A model generated the notes under the pieces. That model was given only the letters and a program-made list of their open reading frames with translations. It was not told where the DNA came from and ran no database searches. 22,302 bases of DNA from Nitrospirae bacterium UBA4572 (lineage in GTDB: Bacteria; Nitrospirota; Leptospirillia; Leptospirillales; Leptospirillaceae), in NCBI GenBank assembly GCA_002387725.1, contig DGKK01000040.1, positions 33,645-55,946 of the forward strand, in the 5' to 3' direction. Below, piece by piece: positions 6,170 through 14,337 of this stretch (position 1 is its first letter; each line of letters begins with the position of its first letter). The position numbers and the translations under genes were made by a program.

Positions 6170-8023
6170 ATGGAGCCTCAGAACAGTCTTGAGGAGGAGA
6201 ATCGGAGAATCCGGGAAGCCTTCGAAACCCTGACCCGGTTCTATGGGGCCCTTACCTCCCTCAACGCCCTGGCTCGGGAAAGGATCTCCGAAGCGGACTT
6301 CCTGACCCGGACCATCTCCATCCTTATCGAACGGGCCGGCTTCACCGCCGCTGGCTTCTATTTTGTCGACGGTCCAGTTCTGCGTCTGGGAGTCCACCGC
6401 ATCACCGACCCCGATCAGCAACGGGATCGACACCCCCTTCTCTTCTCGCTCGATCCCAAGTCTCCCGACAGCAGGACCGGAACCGTCCGGGCCTTTCGGA
6501 GCGGGATCCCCGTTTTCATTGACGACCTGCAAAAGGCCTATCACGATGCGGGTCTCGACCGTCGGGCCGAGGACTACCGGAGCATCGCCTTCCGCTCGAC
6601 GGGGCTGTGCCCCTTCGTCCGGGGAGGAGAGATCGTCGGAGTCTTTGCCGTCGTTTCCGACCGAACCCACTACTTCACTCCCGAGATCCGCGAACTCCTG
6701 CTTGAGGCCTCCCGCATCATCTCCTTTACCCTGGACTATATCGATGCGGAATGCGCCCGCCGGCAGTCCGAAGAGGACTTCCGCACCCTCGTCGACGCGC
6801 TTCCCGATGGGGTCTGGCTCAAGGACGGAAAAGGGGCCTGGATCCTGGCGAACCAGGCGGCGCTGAATCTTTTGGGGTGGTCGGGAAGAACCGACTGGGC
6901 GGGAAAGACCGAAGGGGATCTGGCCCGAATGAACCCCTCGTTCTCGGGTCCTCATCTCGCATGTCAGACCACGGACGAGCAGGCGTGGGAGAACAGGACG
7001 ATGACCGATGCGGTCGAGGTGGTTGAAACTCCCGAGGGCTCCGTTCATGTCATCGAGAGCCGGAAGGTTCCCCTCTACAACAGTGATGGATCCCGCCGCA
7101 GGCTGGTGGTCATCGGCCGGGACATGACGGAGAAGCTGAAGGCCGAAGAGGAGCGGAATCTCTCCGAAAGAATCTTTGAAACGAGCCCTTTCGGGATCTT
7201 CATCAGCGATTCCTCCCGCAGAATCATTCGCGTCAATCCTGCCTTTACGGCGATCACCGGATGGAAGCCGCAGGAGGTCCTGGGGAAAAACTCCCGGATG
7301 CTTGCCGCCACATCGGTGACCGACGAGGCGTCCCGGTCTCTCTGGGAGCATGTGGACACCCGGGGTTCCTGGTCGGGGGAGGCCCGCTGTCAGAGAAGCA
7401 ACGGAGAGCCTTACATTGGGTGGTTTGACATCAACGCCCTGAAAAAGGGCCAAGTGACCACGGGGTACTTCGGCATCTTCTCGGACATCACCAAGCGGAA
7501 GGAGGATGAGGAGCGCATCATCTACCAGGCCTTCCATGATTCCCTGACCGACTTGCCCAACCGGCGAAGTTTCATGATGCGGCTTGATGAAACGATTTCC
7601 CGCACCTTGCGGGATCCGGAGCTGACCTTTGCCCTGGGCATTCTCGATCTCGATGGTTTCAAGGAGGTCAACGACCGTTACGGCCATCCGGCCGGGGACG
7701 AGCTTCTCGTGGCGGTATCGCAACGCCTGTCGAAGAGCCTCCGGTCCACCGATTTTCTGGCCCGCTTCGGGGGTGACGAGTTTGCCATTCTCTTCGACAA
7801 TGTCACCGCGGACGACCCCGTCTTCGAGCGGATTGTCGCGGACATGCGCGTACCGGTCGTCATTCGGGGACATCAAGTCCCTCTTTCGGCAAGTCTCGGG
7901 CTGAGTCTTTGCCCTCCGGACTCTCCCGAATCGGACCATCTTCTGTCCCGTGCCGATGCGGCCCTCTACGAGGTCAAGAGGCGGGGACGCAACGGTTGGG
8001 GAATAGCCTCGGACATTCCCTGA
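6170..8023 (+). CDS. Diguanylate cyclase with GAF-PAS-PAS-GGDEF architecture
   Basis: The product (617 residues) is a cytoplasmic signalling enzyme with no membrane helices. In order: a short coiled N-terminus, a GAF-like sensor (about 20-190), two PAS domains (about 200-320, FRTLVDALPDGVWLKD; and about 325-445, IFETSPFGIFISDSSRR with the PAC block GYFGIFSDITKRKEDEE), then a GGDEF domain starting at HDSLTDLPNRRSF. The active-site motif GGDEF is intact (534-538), and the product-inhibition site RSTD lies exactly five residues before it (525-528). It should therefore make c-di-GMP from GTP and be feedback controlled. There is no EAL domain. ATG 6170 follows a G-rich stretch; a GTG at 6134 would add 12 residues. 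It stands alone as a transcription unit. Confidence 0.92.
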   Translation: MEPQNSLEEENRRIREAFETLTRFYGALTSLNALARERISEADFLTRTISILIERAGFTAAGFYFVDGPVLRLGVHRITDPDQQRDRHPLLFSLDPKSPDSRTGTVRAFRSGIPVFIDDLQKAYHDAGLDRRAEDYRSIAFRSTGLCPFVRGGEIVGVFAVVSDRTHYFTPEIRELLLEASRIISFTLDYIDAECARRQSEEDFRTLVDALPDGVWLKDGKGAWILANQAALNLLGWSGRTDWAGKTEGDLARMNPSFSGPHLACQTTDEQAWENRTMTDAVEVVETPEGSVHVIESRKVPLYNSDGSRRRLVVIGRDMTEKLKAEEERNLSERIFETSPFGIFISDSSRRIIRVNPAFTAITGWKPQEVLGKNSRMLAATSVTDEASRSLWEHVDTRGSWSGEARCQRSNGEPYIGWFDINALKKGQVTTGYFGIFSDITKRKEDEERIIYQAFHDSLTDLPNRRSFMMRLDETISRTLRDPELTFALGILDLDGFKEVNDRYGHPAGDELLVAVSQRLSKSLRSTDFLARFGGDEFAILFDNVTADDPVFERIVADMRVPVVIRGHQVPLSASLGLSLCPPDSPESDHLLSRADAALYEVKRRGRNGWGIASDIP

Positions 8024-8036
8024 TCCCTTGCCCTCA

Positions 8037-8074
8037 CAACCCTCCTTCCTGTGATTGCCGGGAGGAGGGGGTTG
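8037..8074 (+). terminator. Possible transcription-end hairpin after the cyclase gene
   Basis: CAACCCTCCTTCC (8037-8049) and GGGAGGAGGGGGTTG (8060-8074) form a long, GC-rich, slightly imperfect stem just after the cyclase stop. No U-run follows, so it is not a canonical intrinsic terminator; it may only stabilise the 3' end. Confidence 0.3.
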
Positions 8075-8138
8075 CAAGCCGGAGCCGCCCCGGCCCCCAT
8101 GGAAAACTCCCGATCGTCGTGAAAAGCGATTGTCCGGC

Positions 8139-8167
8139 TTGCCTTTTGGGGGACGATTTCGTATGAT
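8139..8167 (+). promoter_or_regulatory. Sigma-70-type promoter candidate for mdh
   Basis: TTGCCT (8139-8144), a 17-base spacer and TATGAT (8162-8167) make the best housekeeping-type promoter in the window. It sits in the 277-base gap between the cyclase and mdh and would give a leader of roughly 125 bases. Confidence 0.5.
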
Positions 8168-8300
8168 CTCTCCATTAGGATAGCCTTGGGATGACAGCTT
8201 TATGGCCCTTTTTGCCCCTGCCGGATCGCCCGGTGAGGTCGCAGAGGGGGGATTTTTGTGCAGCCGGAGAAAGATTTCGGCTGGGAAGAAGGAGAGTTGT

Positions 8301-9263
8301 GTGCGGATAGTCAAGAAGAGAAGAAAGGTCAGCATCATCGGTGCCGGAAATGTCGGTGCGACCACAGCCCAGAAGATCGTCGAAAATGGTTTGGCCGACG
8401 TCGTCCTTCTCGATATCCGCGACGGAGTGGCCCAGGGGAAATCCCTTGATATCCTCGAAGCCGGTCCGCTCATGGGGTTCGATACCCGGATCGTCGGAAC
8501 GGGCCATTACGAAGAGATTGCCGATTCCTCGGTGGTCGTGGTGACGGCGGGTTTTTCGCGTAAGCCCGGCATGTCCCGGGATGACCTTCTGCACAAGAAT
8601 GGGGAGATCATCCGTGACGTGGCCCACAACATACGCAAGTTTGCCCCCGACAGCATCATCATTCCCGTGACCAACCCCATGGACCTCATGGCCTATGTCC
8701 TGTGGCGGGTGACGGGCTTCCCGCGAGAAAGGGTCATCGGCATGGGCGGGGCCCTCGACAGCTCCCGTTTTGCCTATTTTCTCTCCGAGGAGACCCGGAC
8801 CTCCGTGTCGAACATTCACAGCCTCGTGATGGGGGGGCATGGGGATCAGATGGTGCCCCTTCTGGACTTTTCCACCATCGCCGGTGTCCCGGTCCGAAAG
8901 ATCATCCCCTCAGACCGGCTCGAGGCGATCGTGACCCGCACCCGAAATGGCGGGGCCGAAATCGTCCATCTGATGAAGGATTCTTCGGCCTACTTCGCAC
9001 CGGCTGCCGCCATCTATTCGATGATCGAGTCCATCCTCCACGACCGCCATCGGATCATCCCCTCATCCGTCCTTCTCGAGGGGGAATACGGAATTCGGGG
9101 AGCCTTTGTGGGCGTTCCCGTGCGTCTGGGCAATCAAGGCCTTGAAGAGATCATCCAGCTCCCCCTTTCTGCGGAGGAGTCGAGCCAGCTGGCCCATTCG
9201 GCGGCGGTCATTGCCGAAGGCATTTCCGCGCTCAATCGGCTCTTCAACAATTTTTCCGAGTAG
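8301..9263 (+). CDS. mdh: Malate dehydrogenase (NAD-dependent, LDH-like type)
   Basis: The product (320 residues) interconverts malate and oxaloacetate. The Rossmann motif GAGNVGA (14-20) is followed by acidic D38 of the DIRDG turn, which favours NAD over NADP. The active-site loop reads SRKPGMSRDDLL with Arg at 87, the position that distinguishes malate from lactate dehydrogenases (Gln in LDH), plus R93, TNPMD (124-128), D153/R156 and the catalytic H180 in GGHGDQMVPL. The start is GTG 8301, fixed by AAGGAG (8289-8294) with six-base spacing; the frame is open further upstream to 8202 without support. It lies 57 bases before lptC and may be co-transcribed with the LPS-transport genes. Confidence 0.94.
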   Translation: MRIVKKRRKVSIIGAGNVGATTAQKIVENGLADVVLLDIRDGVAQGKSLDILEAGPLMGFDTRIVGTGHYEEIADSSVVVVTAGFSRKPGMSRDDLLHKNGEIIRDVAHNIRKFAPDSIIIPVTNPMDLMAYVLWRVTGFPRERVIGMGGALDSSRFAYFLSEETRTSVSNIHSLVMGGHGDQMVPLLDFSTIAGVPVRKIIPSDRLEAIVTRTRNGGAEIVHLMKDSSAYFAPAAAIYSMIESILHDRHRIIPSSVLLEGEYGIRGAFVGVPVRLGNQGLEEIIQLPLSAEESSQLAHSAAVIAEGISALNRLFNNFSE

Positions 9264-9320
9264 GCCCCTGGCCGGGGGAGCATTGGCCGCTTTCTCCGGG
9301 AGATCTCCTCGGGAGGGCGC

Positions 9321-9899
9321 ATGCTGACCCTGCTTCGCCGAAAGTCGGTCCTCGTGGGGCTCTCCCTTCTTCCCCTGCTCGGTGCAATTCTCCTCTTCGG
9401 TCTCCTGGCCCGGCGGCATGTGGCGGACAGGGGAGCAGTCCCGAATGATCTTCACCCTCCGGCGAAGCCCGTTGTCGTCATCCGAAATTTCACCTACTCC
9501 CGGACATTCCGTTCTCAAACCCGCTGGTTCGTCAAGGCCCGGGAGGCTCAGGTGGGGCAGGGGCAGAGCCGGACAACCCTGACGGACCTGTCCGCCCATA
9601 TCATTCTGTCCAGGACCCTTTCTCTGTTCATCCTGAGTCAGGAAGGGACGATCGATCGGGCGGGCCATCAGTTTCTCGTCTCAGGTCGGACGATTCCCGT
9701 CTCGGCCGCCTTCTCCACGGGGCTCCGGGTGGTGTCGAAGCAATTGCATTACCACGACGCCTCCGATACCATCACAACGGGAGGGGAGGTCACCTTGGTG
9801 GGGCGCGGCATCGTGATTCATGGTGAGGGTCTTTCCTCTCGCCCCAAGACCCAGTCGTTCACCGTCGAGAGGAATGTGCATGCGGTTTTTGCGGGGTAG
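9321..9899 (+). CDS. lptC: LPS export system protein LptC
   Basis: The product (192 residues) has an N-terminal membrane anchor (about 9-30, VLVGLSLLPLLGAILLFGLLA) and a periplasmic beta-jellyroll typical of LptC, which receives LPS from the LptB2FG transporter and hands it to LptA. Position directly before lptA and lptB supports the call more than sequence identity, which is low in this family. GGGAGG (9312-9317 area) precedes ATG 9321. Its 3' end overlaps the lptA start by 20 bases. The gene partner usually upstream in other Gram-negatives (kdsC) is absent. Confidence 0.82.
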   Translation: MLTLLRRKSVLVGLSLLPLLGAILLFGLLARRHVADRGAVPNDLHPPAKPVVVIRNFTYSRTFRSQTRWFVKAREAQVGQGQSRTTLTDLSAHIILSRTLSLFILSQEGTIDRAGHQFLVSGRTIPVSAAFSTGLRVVSKQLHYHDASDTITTGGEVTLVGRGIVIHGEGLSSRPKTQSFTVERNVHAVFAG

Positions 9900-10581
9900 G
9901 GCGCTTTTGATCCCTAGGGGGGGAATGTCGCCGGCAGGGCCATTGCAGGATGGTTTTTTTCGCCTCCTTGCGCTCTTTGTTCTGCTCCCGGCCTTGGCGG
10001 TCCTCCTTTCTCCGGGATCTTCCCTGGCAGCGGCCGACCCGGTGGGCACCGCCGCTCCCGCACCCCCGAAAAAAGAGAAGGGGCCGACCTCCATGGTGGT
10101 TCGCTCCGACCATATGCTGGCCCGAAATATTGAAAACGAGATCACCTTTTCAGGCCATGTCCACTTGGTGAAGGGGACCCTTCGCCTGACATCGGATGAT
10201 CTGGTCGTCTATCTTCGGAAGGCCGGCAAGGGGAAGACCCTGATGGAGGAGACCGGACAGGGGAGCTCCTCCCAGCGCGTGGAGACCATGGTGGCCACCG
10301 GCCATGTGATTATCCGGACTCCCCGAAGGACAGCCTATGCCGGGCGTGCCGTCTATGTGGAGTCGGCCCATCTTTTCGTCCTGACGGAGGAGCCGGTGGT
10401 GATTCAGAATGGGGACAGAATGAGCGGTTCCCGCATCACTTTTTTTACGAGGATGAACAAGAGCGTGGTTCAGGGACACAGTCTGATGCTTCTTGACTCC
10501 GGAGGAAAGAAACAGTCCGGCTCTCCTTCGACATCCGGGAATCACGCGCCTTCCGGAGGGACGGCGACCGATGGCCATTGA
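9880..10581 (+). CDS. lptA: LPS transport periplasmic protein LptA
   Basis: This 233-residue protein forms the periplasmic bridge that carries LPS to the outer membrane. A signal peptide is seen (RLLALFVLLPALAVLLSPGSSLAAA, ending near residue 43), followed by a Pro-rich linker and OstA-type beta-strands: MVVRSDHMLARNIENEITFSG, LTSDDLVVYL, and TMVATGHVIIRTPRRTAYAGRAVYV. ATG 9880 was preferred to ATG 9874 because GAGAGGA (9867-9873) then has six-base spacing. It overlaps both lptC upstream and lptB downstream, so the three are translated together. The Gly/Ser-rich C-terminal tail is likely unstructured. Confidence 0.87.
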   Translation: MRFLRGRALLIPRGGMSPAGPLQDGFFRLLALFVLLPALAVLLSPGSSLAAADPVGTAAPAPPKKEKGPTSMVVRSDHMLARNIENEITFSGHVHLVKGTLRLTSDDLVVYLRKAGKGKTLMEETGQGSSSQRVETMVATGHVIIRTPRRTAYAGRAVYVESAHLFVLTEEPVVIQNGDRMSGSRITFFTRMNKSVVQGHSLMLLDSGGKKQSGSPSTSGNHAPSGGTATDGH

Positions 10582-11317
10582 GGCGGTGGGTCTCATGAAG
10601 ACCTATCACAAGCGTCGGGTGGTCAACGGGGTGAACCTTCTGGTGAATCCCGGGGAGGTGGTGGGGCTTCTGGGTCCCAACGGGGCCGGGAAGACGACCT
10701 CCTTCTACATGATCGTGGGCCTTGTGAAGCCTGATGGAGGCCGAATTCTGATGGGGGGGGAGGACATCTCCAAGATGCCCATGCACAAGCGGGCCCGTTT
10801 GGGCATCAGCTATTTGCCCCAGGAATCGTCGATCTTCCGGAAGCTCTCGGTTGCGGACAATATCATGGCCGTCCTCGAATTCATGGATCTGACTCCTGCC
10901 GAGCGGCAGAACCGTCTCGACACGCTTCTCTCGGAGCTCAATGTCGGCCATCTCCGCACAAGCAAGGCCTACACCCTCTCGGGGGGAGAGCGTCGCCGGG
11001 TGGAGGTGGCGCGGGCTTTGGCCACCAAGCCCGAGTATATTCTCCTCGACGAACCCTTTGCCGGCATCGACCCCATCGCCGTCATCGAGATTCAGAAGAT
11101 CATCGCCCAGCTCAAGTCCCGGGGAATCGGCGTGCTGATCACCGATCACAATGTCCGGGAGACCCTCGAGATCACCGATCGCGCCTATGTCATCAACCAG
11201 GGGCAGATTCTCGAGGAGGGAACTCCCCGGCAGATTGCCTCGTCTCCCAAGGTCCGGGAATTTTACCTCGGAGAGCGCTTCCTCCTGAATCAGGACATGG
11301 TCCAGGGAGCCTCATGA
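10571..11317 (+). CDS. lptB: LPS export ABC transporter ATP-binding protein LptB
   Basis: The product (248 residues) is the cytoplasmic ATPase driving LPS extraction from the inner membrane together with LptF and LptG, which are not in this window. All ABC motifs are present: Walker A GPNGAGKTT (35-43), Q-loop LPQE (82-85), signature LSGGE (136-140), Walker B YILLDEP (156-162) and switch histidine in TDHNVRETL (H193). The FAGIDPIAV segment and the C-terminal REFYLGERF are typical of LptB. ATG 10571 lies inside the end of lptA, with GGAGGG ten bases upstream. Its stop overlaps the rpoN start as ATGA, as in many Gram-negative lptB-rpoN pairs. Confidence 0.96.
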   Translation: MAIEAVGLMKTYHKRRVVNGVNLLVNPGEVVGLLGPNGAGKTTSFYMIVGLVKPDGGRILMGGEDISKMPMHKRARLGISYLPQESSIFRKLSVADNIMAVLEFMDLTPAERQNRLDTLLSELNVGHLRTSKAYTLSGGERRRVEVARALATKPEYILLDEPFAGIDPIAVIEIQKIIAQLKSRGIGVLITDHNVRETLEITDRAYVINQGQILEEGTPRQIASSPKVREFYLGERFLLNQDMVQGAS

Positions 11318-12804
11318 AGCCGCAACTTGACCTTCGTCTGACGCAGAAGATGGTCATGACCCCACAGCTTCAGCAGGCCATCAACCTGCTGATGCTCAAC
11401 CGGCTGGACTTGGCCCAGGAGATGCAGGAGGCGGTCCTTGAGAACCCGGTCCTCGAGATTGTGGAGGGGGAGGACGAGGGAGACTGGACGCCGGGAGACG
11501 AGGGAGAGGCTCCGGCCCAGACGATGGATGACCGGATGGGGCGGGAGGATCCGGAGGCAGGCGAGGATGACCGGATGGTCGATCCCCTGTCAAACTGGGA
11601 CTACTCGGTGGATGAGAGCCTCGACAACGAGGCTTTCCAGAGAGAGGAACGGACGCTTCGGGAGTCCGATGCGGGAGAGTTCTCCTACGAGAAAGTTCTC
11701 TCTCAACCGACGACTCTGGCTGACCACCTCGAGTGGCAGCTCTCCTTCACCGATCTCTCCCCCGAGGAGCGCGAGGCCGCCTCTTACCTTGTGGGAAACA
11801 TCGATGAAGACGGCTATCTGGCTCTGGAGGGGGAGGGTCTTCCCTCCGACCTCTTCCCGGGTTGCGACATGGACCGGATCCTCCGGACGATCCAGACGCT
11901 GGATCCTCCCGGGGTCGGGGCCCGCACCCTTAAGGAATGCCTGCAGATTCAGGCTCGGTTGCTGGGGCAGGAGGAGGCCCTTCCCGGACGGATCCTCGAC
12001 CGCGCCTTCGACGAGTTTTTGGCCATGGATGTTAAGGCCATGGCCAGGAAGACGCGCGCCACTCCCGAAGAGGTGGGAACGGCCCTGGGGTTTCTTCGGG
12101 CCCTTGAGCCGAAGCCCGGACGTCCGTATTATCGTGAGAGCCCCTCGATCGTGGTCCCCGACTTGCGCTTTTACGAGGACGACAATGGAGAGATGCGGGT
12201 GGCCATCAGTGAGCAGGGTCTTCCCCGCCTTCGCATCCAGCCCTCCTATCGGGCCATGCTCCGGGAGGCGCCAAAAAAAGATGAGCTCCGGGACTACCTC
12301 GAGGAAAAGATGCGCGCGGCCCAATGGTTTTTAAAAAGCATCGAGCAGCGAAAGAAGACAATCCTTCGGGTGGGCGAGAGCCTGCTGGTCCATCAGGCGG
12401 ATTTCTTTCGGGAGGGTCCCCGGGGGCTCCGCCCTCTGGTTCTAAGGACCATTGCCCAGGAGCTGGGTCTCCACGAGTCCACCATTTCCCGGGTGACGAA
12501 TCAGAAATATGCCGAAACCCCCTTCGGCATCGTCGAGCTCAAAAGCTTTTTTTCGGGAGGCGTTCCCTCGGTCGGCGGGGGGAGCCACTCGGCCACGAGC
12601 GTCCGGGAGAGGATCCGGCTCATGGTGCGCAGCGAGTCTCCCGAGTCTCCCCTGACCGACCAGGAGATCATGAAAAAGTTGGAGGAGGCCGGGATCGTCA
12701 TTGCCCGGAGAACGATTGCCAAATACCGGGCGGAGCTCGATATTCCGCCGGTCAGCCAACGCAAGAGGAGCCTTCGGGAAACCGGGGCTCTTCCCACATC
12801 CTAA
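11314..12804 (+). CDS. rpoN: RNA polymerase sigma-54 factor
   Basis: The product (496 residues) directs polymerase to -24/-12 promoters that need an AAA+ activator. Region I is seen at the N-terminus (LDLRLTQKMVMTPQLQQAINLLML, ending ENPVLEI near residue 50). A Glu/Asp-rich region II follows (about 50-115), then the core-binding domain, a helix-turn-helix (LHESTISRVTNQKYAETPFG) and the RpoN box ARRTIAKYRA close to the C-terminus (about 463-472). It is full length with no missing motif. It is coupled to lptB upstream (ATGA) and sits ten bases before hpf, the conserved rpoN-hpf order. Confidence 0.97.
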   Translation: MKPQLDLRLTQKMVMTPQLQQAINLLMLNRLDLAQEMQEAVLENPVLEIVEGEDEGDWTPGDEGEAPAQTMDDRMGREDPEAGEDDRMVDPLSNWDYSVDESLDNEAFQREERTLRESDAGEFSYEKVLSQPTTLADHLEWQLSFTDLSPEEREAASYLVGNIDEDGYLALEGEGLPSDLFPGCDMDRILRTIQTLDPPGVGARTLKECLQIQARLLGQEEALPGRILDRAFDEFLAMDVKAMARKTRATPEEVGTALGFLRALEPKPGRPYYRESPSIVVPDLRFYEDDNGEMRVAISEQGLPRLRIQPSYRAMLREAPKKDELRDYLEEKMRAAQWFLKSIEQRKKTILRVGESLLVHQADFFREGPRGLRPLVLRTIAQELGLHESTISRVTNQKYAETPFGIVELKSFFSGGVPSVGGGSHSATSVRERIRLMVRSESPESPLTDQEIMKKLEEAGIVIARRTIAKYRAELDIPPVSQRKRSLRETGALPTS

Positions 12805-12814
12805 TGGAGGAACC

Positions 12815-13339
12815 ATGGACATTGTCCTGACAGGACGTCACATCGATCTGACCGATGCCATCCGCAACCAGGTCAACGAAAAGCTACAGCGGGTTTCGCG
12901 CCTTGTGAGCGACTCGGCCAAGGCCGAGGTCGTTCTGGCGGTCGAGAAGTATCGGCAGAAGATCGAGATCACCCTCCATACCCACGGAAAGATGATTCAT
13001 GCCGAATCGGTGACCTCCGATCTTTACGGGTCCCTTGACCTGGTGGTGGACAAGCTCGAGCGCCAGATTCACCGATTCAAGGAGAAGTTCATCTCCAACC
13101 GCACCAACCAGCGGGCCGAGGATGTTCTTCCCCATCTCGAGTCGACACGCCCCTTCGCCCTGCCCTCCGTGGTGAAGACCAAGAAGTTTCCGGTGAAGAG
13201 CATGTCCCTCGAAGATGCGATTGTCCAGATGGAGCTTCTCGACAAGGACTTTTTTCTCTATCTCGACCCTGAAAGCTCCTCGATGCGGCTTCTTTACCGA
13301 CGGCGCGACGGCTCCCTGGGTCAGATCGAACCGGTCTAG
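12815..13339 (+). CDS. hpf: Ribosome hibernation promoting factor, long form
   Basis: This 174-residue protein binds the 30S subunit in slow growth and pairs ribosomes into inactive 100S dimers. The N-terminal domain (about 1-100; MDIVLTGRHIDLTDAIRNQV...) is joined by a linker to the C-terminal dimerisation domain (about 118-174), with VKTKKFPVKSMSLEDAIVQM, FFLYLDPES and the ending YRRRDGSLGQIEP. That second domain marks the long form, able to dimerise ribosomes without RMF. GGAGG four bases before ATG 12815 sets the start. In proteobacteria ptsN usually comes next; here it is rapZ. Confidence 0.95.
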   Translation: MDIVLTGRHIDLTDAIRNQVNEKLQRVSRLVSDSAKAEVVLAVEKYRQKIEITLHTHGKMIHAESVTSDLYGSLDLVVDKLERQIHRFKEKFISNRTNQRAEDVLPHLESTRPFALPSVVKTKKFPVKSMSLEDAIVQMELLDKDFFLYLDPESSSMRLLYRRRDGSLGQIEPV

Positions 13340-13372
13340 CGTCCGGATTTCGGGCAGGGGAGGGGAGGGATC

Positions 13373-14284
13373 GTGGGACTCTCGTTTCTTTTTGTCACAG
13401 GGCTCTCCGGGGCGGGAAAGAGCCAATCCCTCCGGGTTCTCGAGGATATGGGATACTTTTGCGTCGACAACCTCCCCCTTCCCCTGGTTCCCTCCTTTGC
13501 TTCCCTGTCTCTGGAGCGCTCGGGAGAGGTCTCCCGAGTGGCGATCGGTGTCGATATCCGGGAGCGGGGATTTCTGAAGGAATTCCGGGAGGCCTTCGAT
13601 GGGCTTCGGGCCGCCGGCCATCTCGTCGAGGTCCTCTTTCTCGATGCTGCCGACGATGTTCTGATGCGACGATTTTCCGAGACGAGACGACCCCATCCCC
13701 TCTCGCTGTCCGCCGGCCTCTCCCTGATGGAGGCGATACGGGAGGAGCGCTCCCGCCTTTCCGCTCTCCGAAAAAGGGCGGACCGGGTTGTGGAGACAAG
13801 TGTCCTTTCCACCGCCGAGCTTCGGATCGTCCTGGGAAAGGCTTACGGGAGCATCGACCCCGAGGAGGGAATGATGCTCTATATTCTCTCCTTCGGCTTC
13901 AAGTTCGGCCTTCCCATGGATGCCGACCTTGTCTTCGACGTTCGCTTTCTCCCCAATCCGAACTACGAGGAGTCCCTGGCTCCGCTGACGGGTCTCGATG
14001 GAGCGGTCTGGACCTTTCTTCGGGATCGGGGGGCCACGGAGGCCCTCGAGGATCTGGGAGTCTTTCTCAAAAAGCTTCTTCCCCGGTATGCGGCCGAACG
14101 CCGTTCGACCCTGACCCTGGCGGTGGGGTGTACCGGCGGACGTCACCGGTCCGTGGGGATGACGGTTCACCTGGCAGAAGTTCTTGCCCGGGAGGGGTAT
14201 TCGCTGAGGGTCGCCCATCGCGACATCGCCAAGGAAGAGTCCCGCTACAAAAAGAAGTCGGAATCTGCCTCCGAACATTGTTGA
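13373..14284 (+). CDS. rapZ: RapZ/YvcJ-family P-loop nucleotide-binding protein
   Basis: The product has 303 residues. In enterobacteria RapZ is an RNA-binding adaptor that guides decay of the sRNA controlling GlmS; in Gram-positives the homologue YvcJ hydrolyses GTP. Walker A is GLSGAGKS (10-17), followed by GYFCVDNLP. The C-terminal half has FDVRFLPNP and GCTGGRHRSVGMT, both family hallmarks. The start is GTG 13373, five or so bases after GGGGAGGG. It follows hpf by 33 bases. No HPr, ptsN or HPr-kinase gene is adjacent, so the phosphotransfer context known from other phyla is missing here. Confidence 0.95.
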   Translation: MGLSFLFVTGLSGAGKSQSLRVLEDMGYFCVDNLPLPLVPSFASLSLERSGEVSRVAIGVDIRERGFLKEFREAFDGLRAAGHLVEVLFLDAADDVLMRRFSETRRPHPLSLSAGLSLMEAIREERSRLSALRKRADRVVETSVLSTAELRIVLGKAYGSIDPEEGMMLYILSFGFKFGLPMDADLVFDVRFLPNPNYEESLAPLTGLDGAVWTFLRDRGATEALEDLGVFLKKLLPRYAAERRSTLTLAVGCTGGRHRSVGMTVHLAEVLAREGYSLRVAHRDIAKEESRYKKKSESASEHC

Positions 14285-14337
14285 CCGGGGGCACCCCCGA
14301 CGCCCCGGAGATCTGACATGGAAAACAGGACTCAGTG

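Noticed and set aside
6137..8473. Very long open frame (778 codons) on the - strand across the cyclase and mdh 5' region
   Set aside because: It is antisense to two genes with clear domains, has no recognisable product and spans an intergenic region. High GC keeps stop codons rare in this frame.
12884..14278. Open frame of 464 codons on the - strand opposite hpf and rapZ
   Set aside because: Shadow of two highly conserved genes; no ribosome binding site or motif.
14285..14308. CCGGGG/CCCCGG stem after rapZ as a terminator
   Set aside because: There is no U-run, and the next gene follows closely on the same strand.
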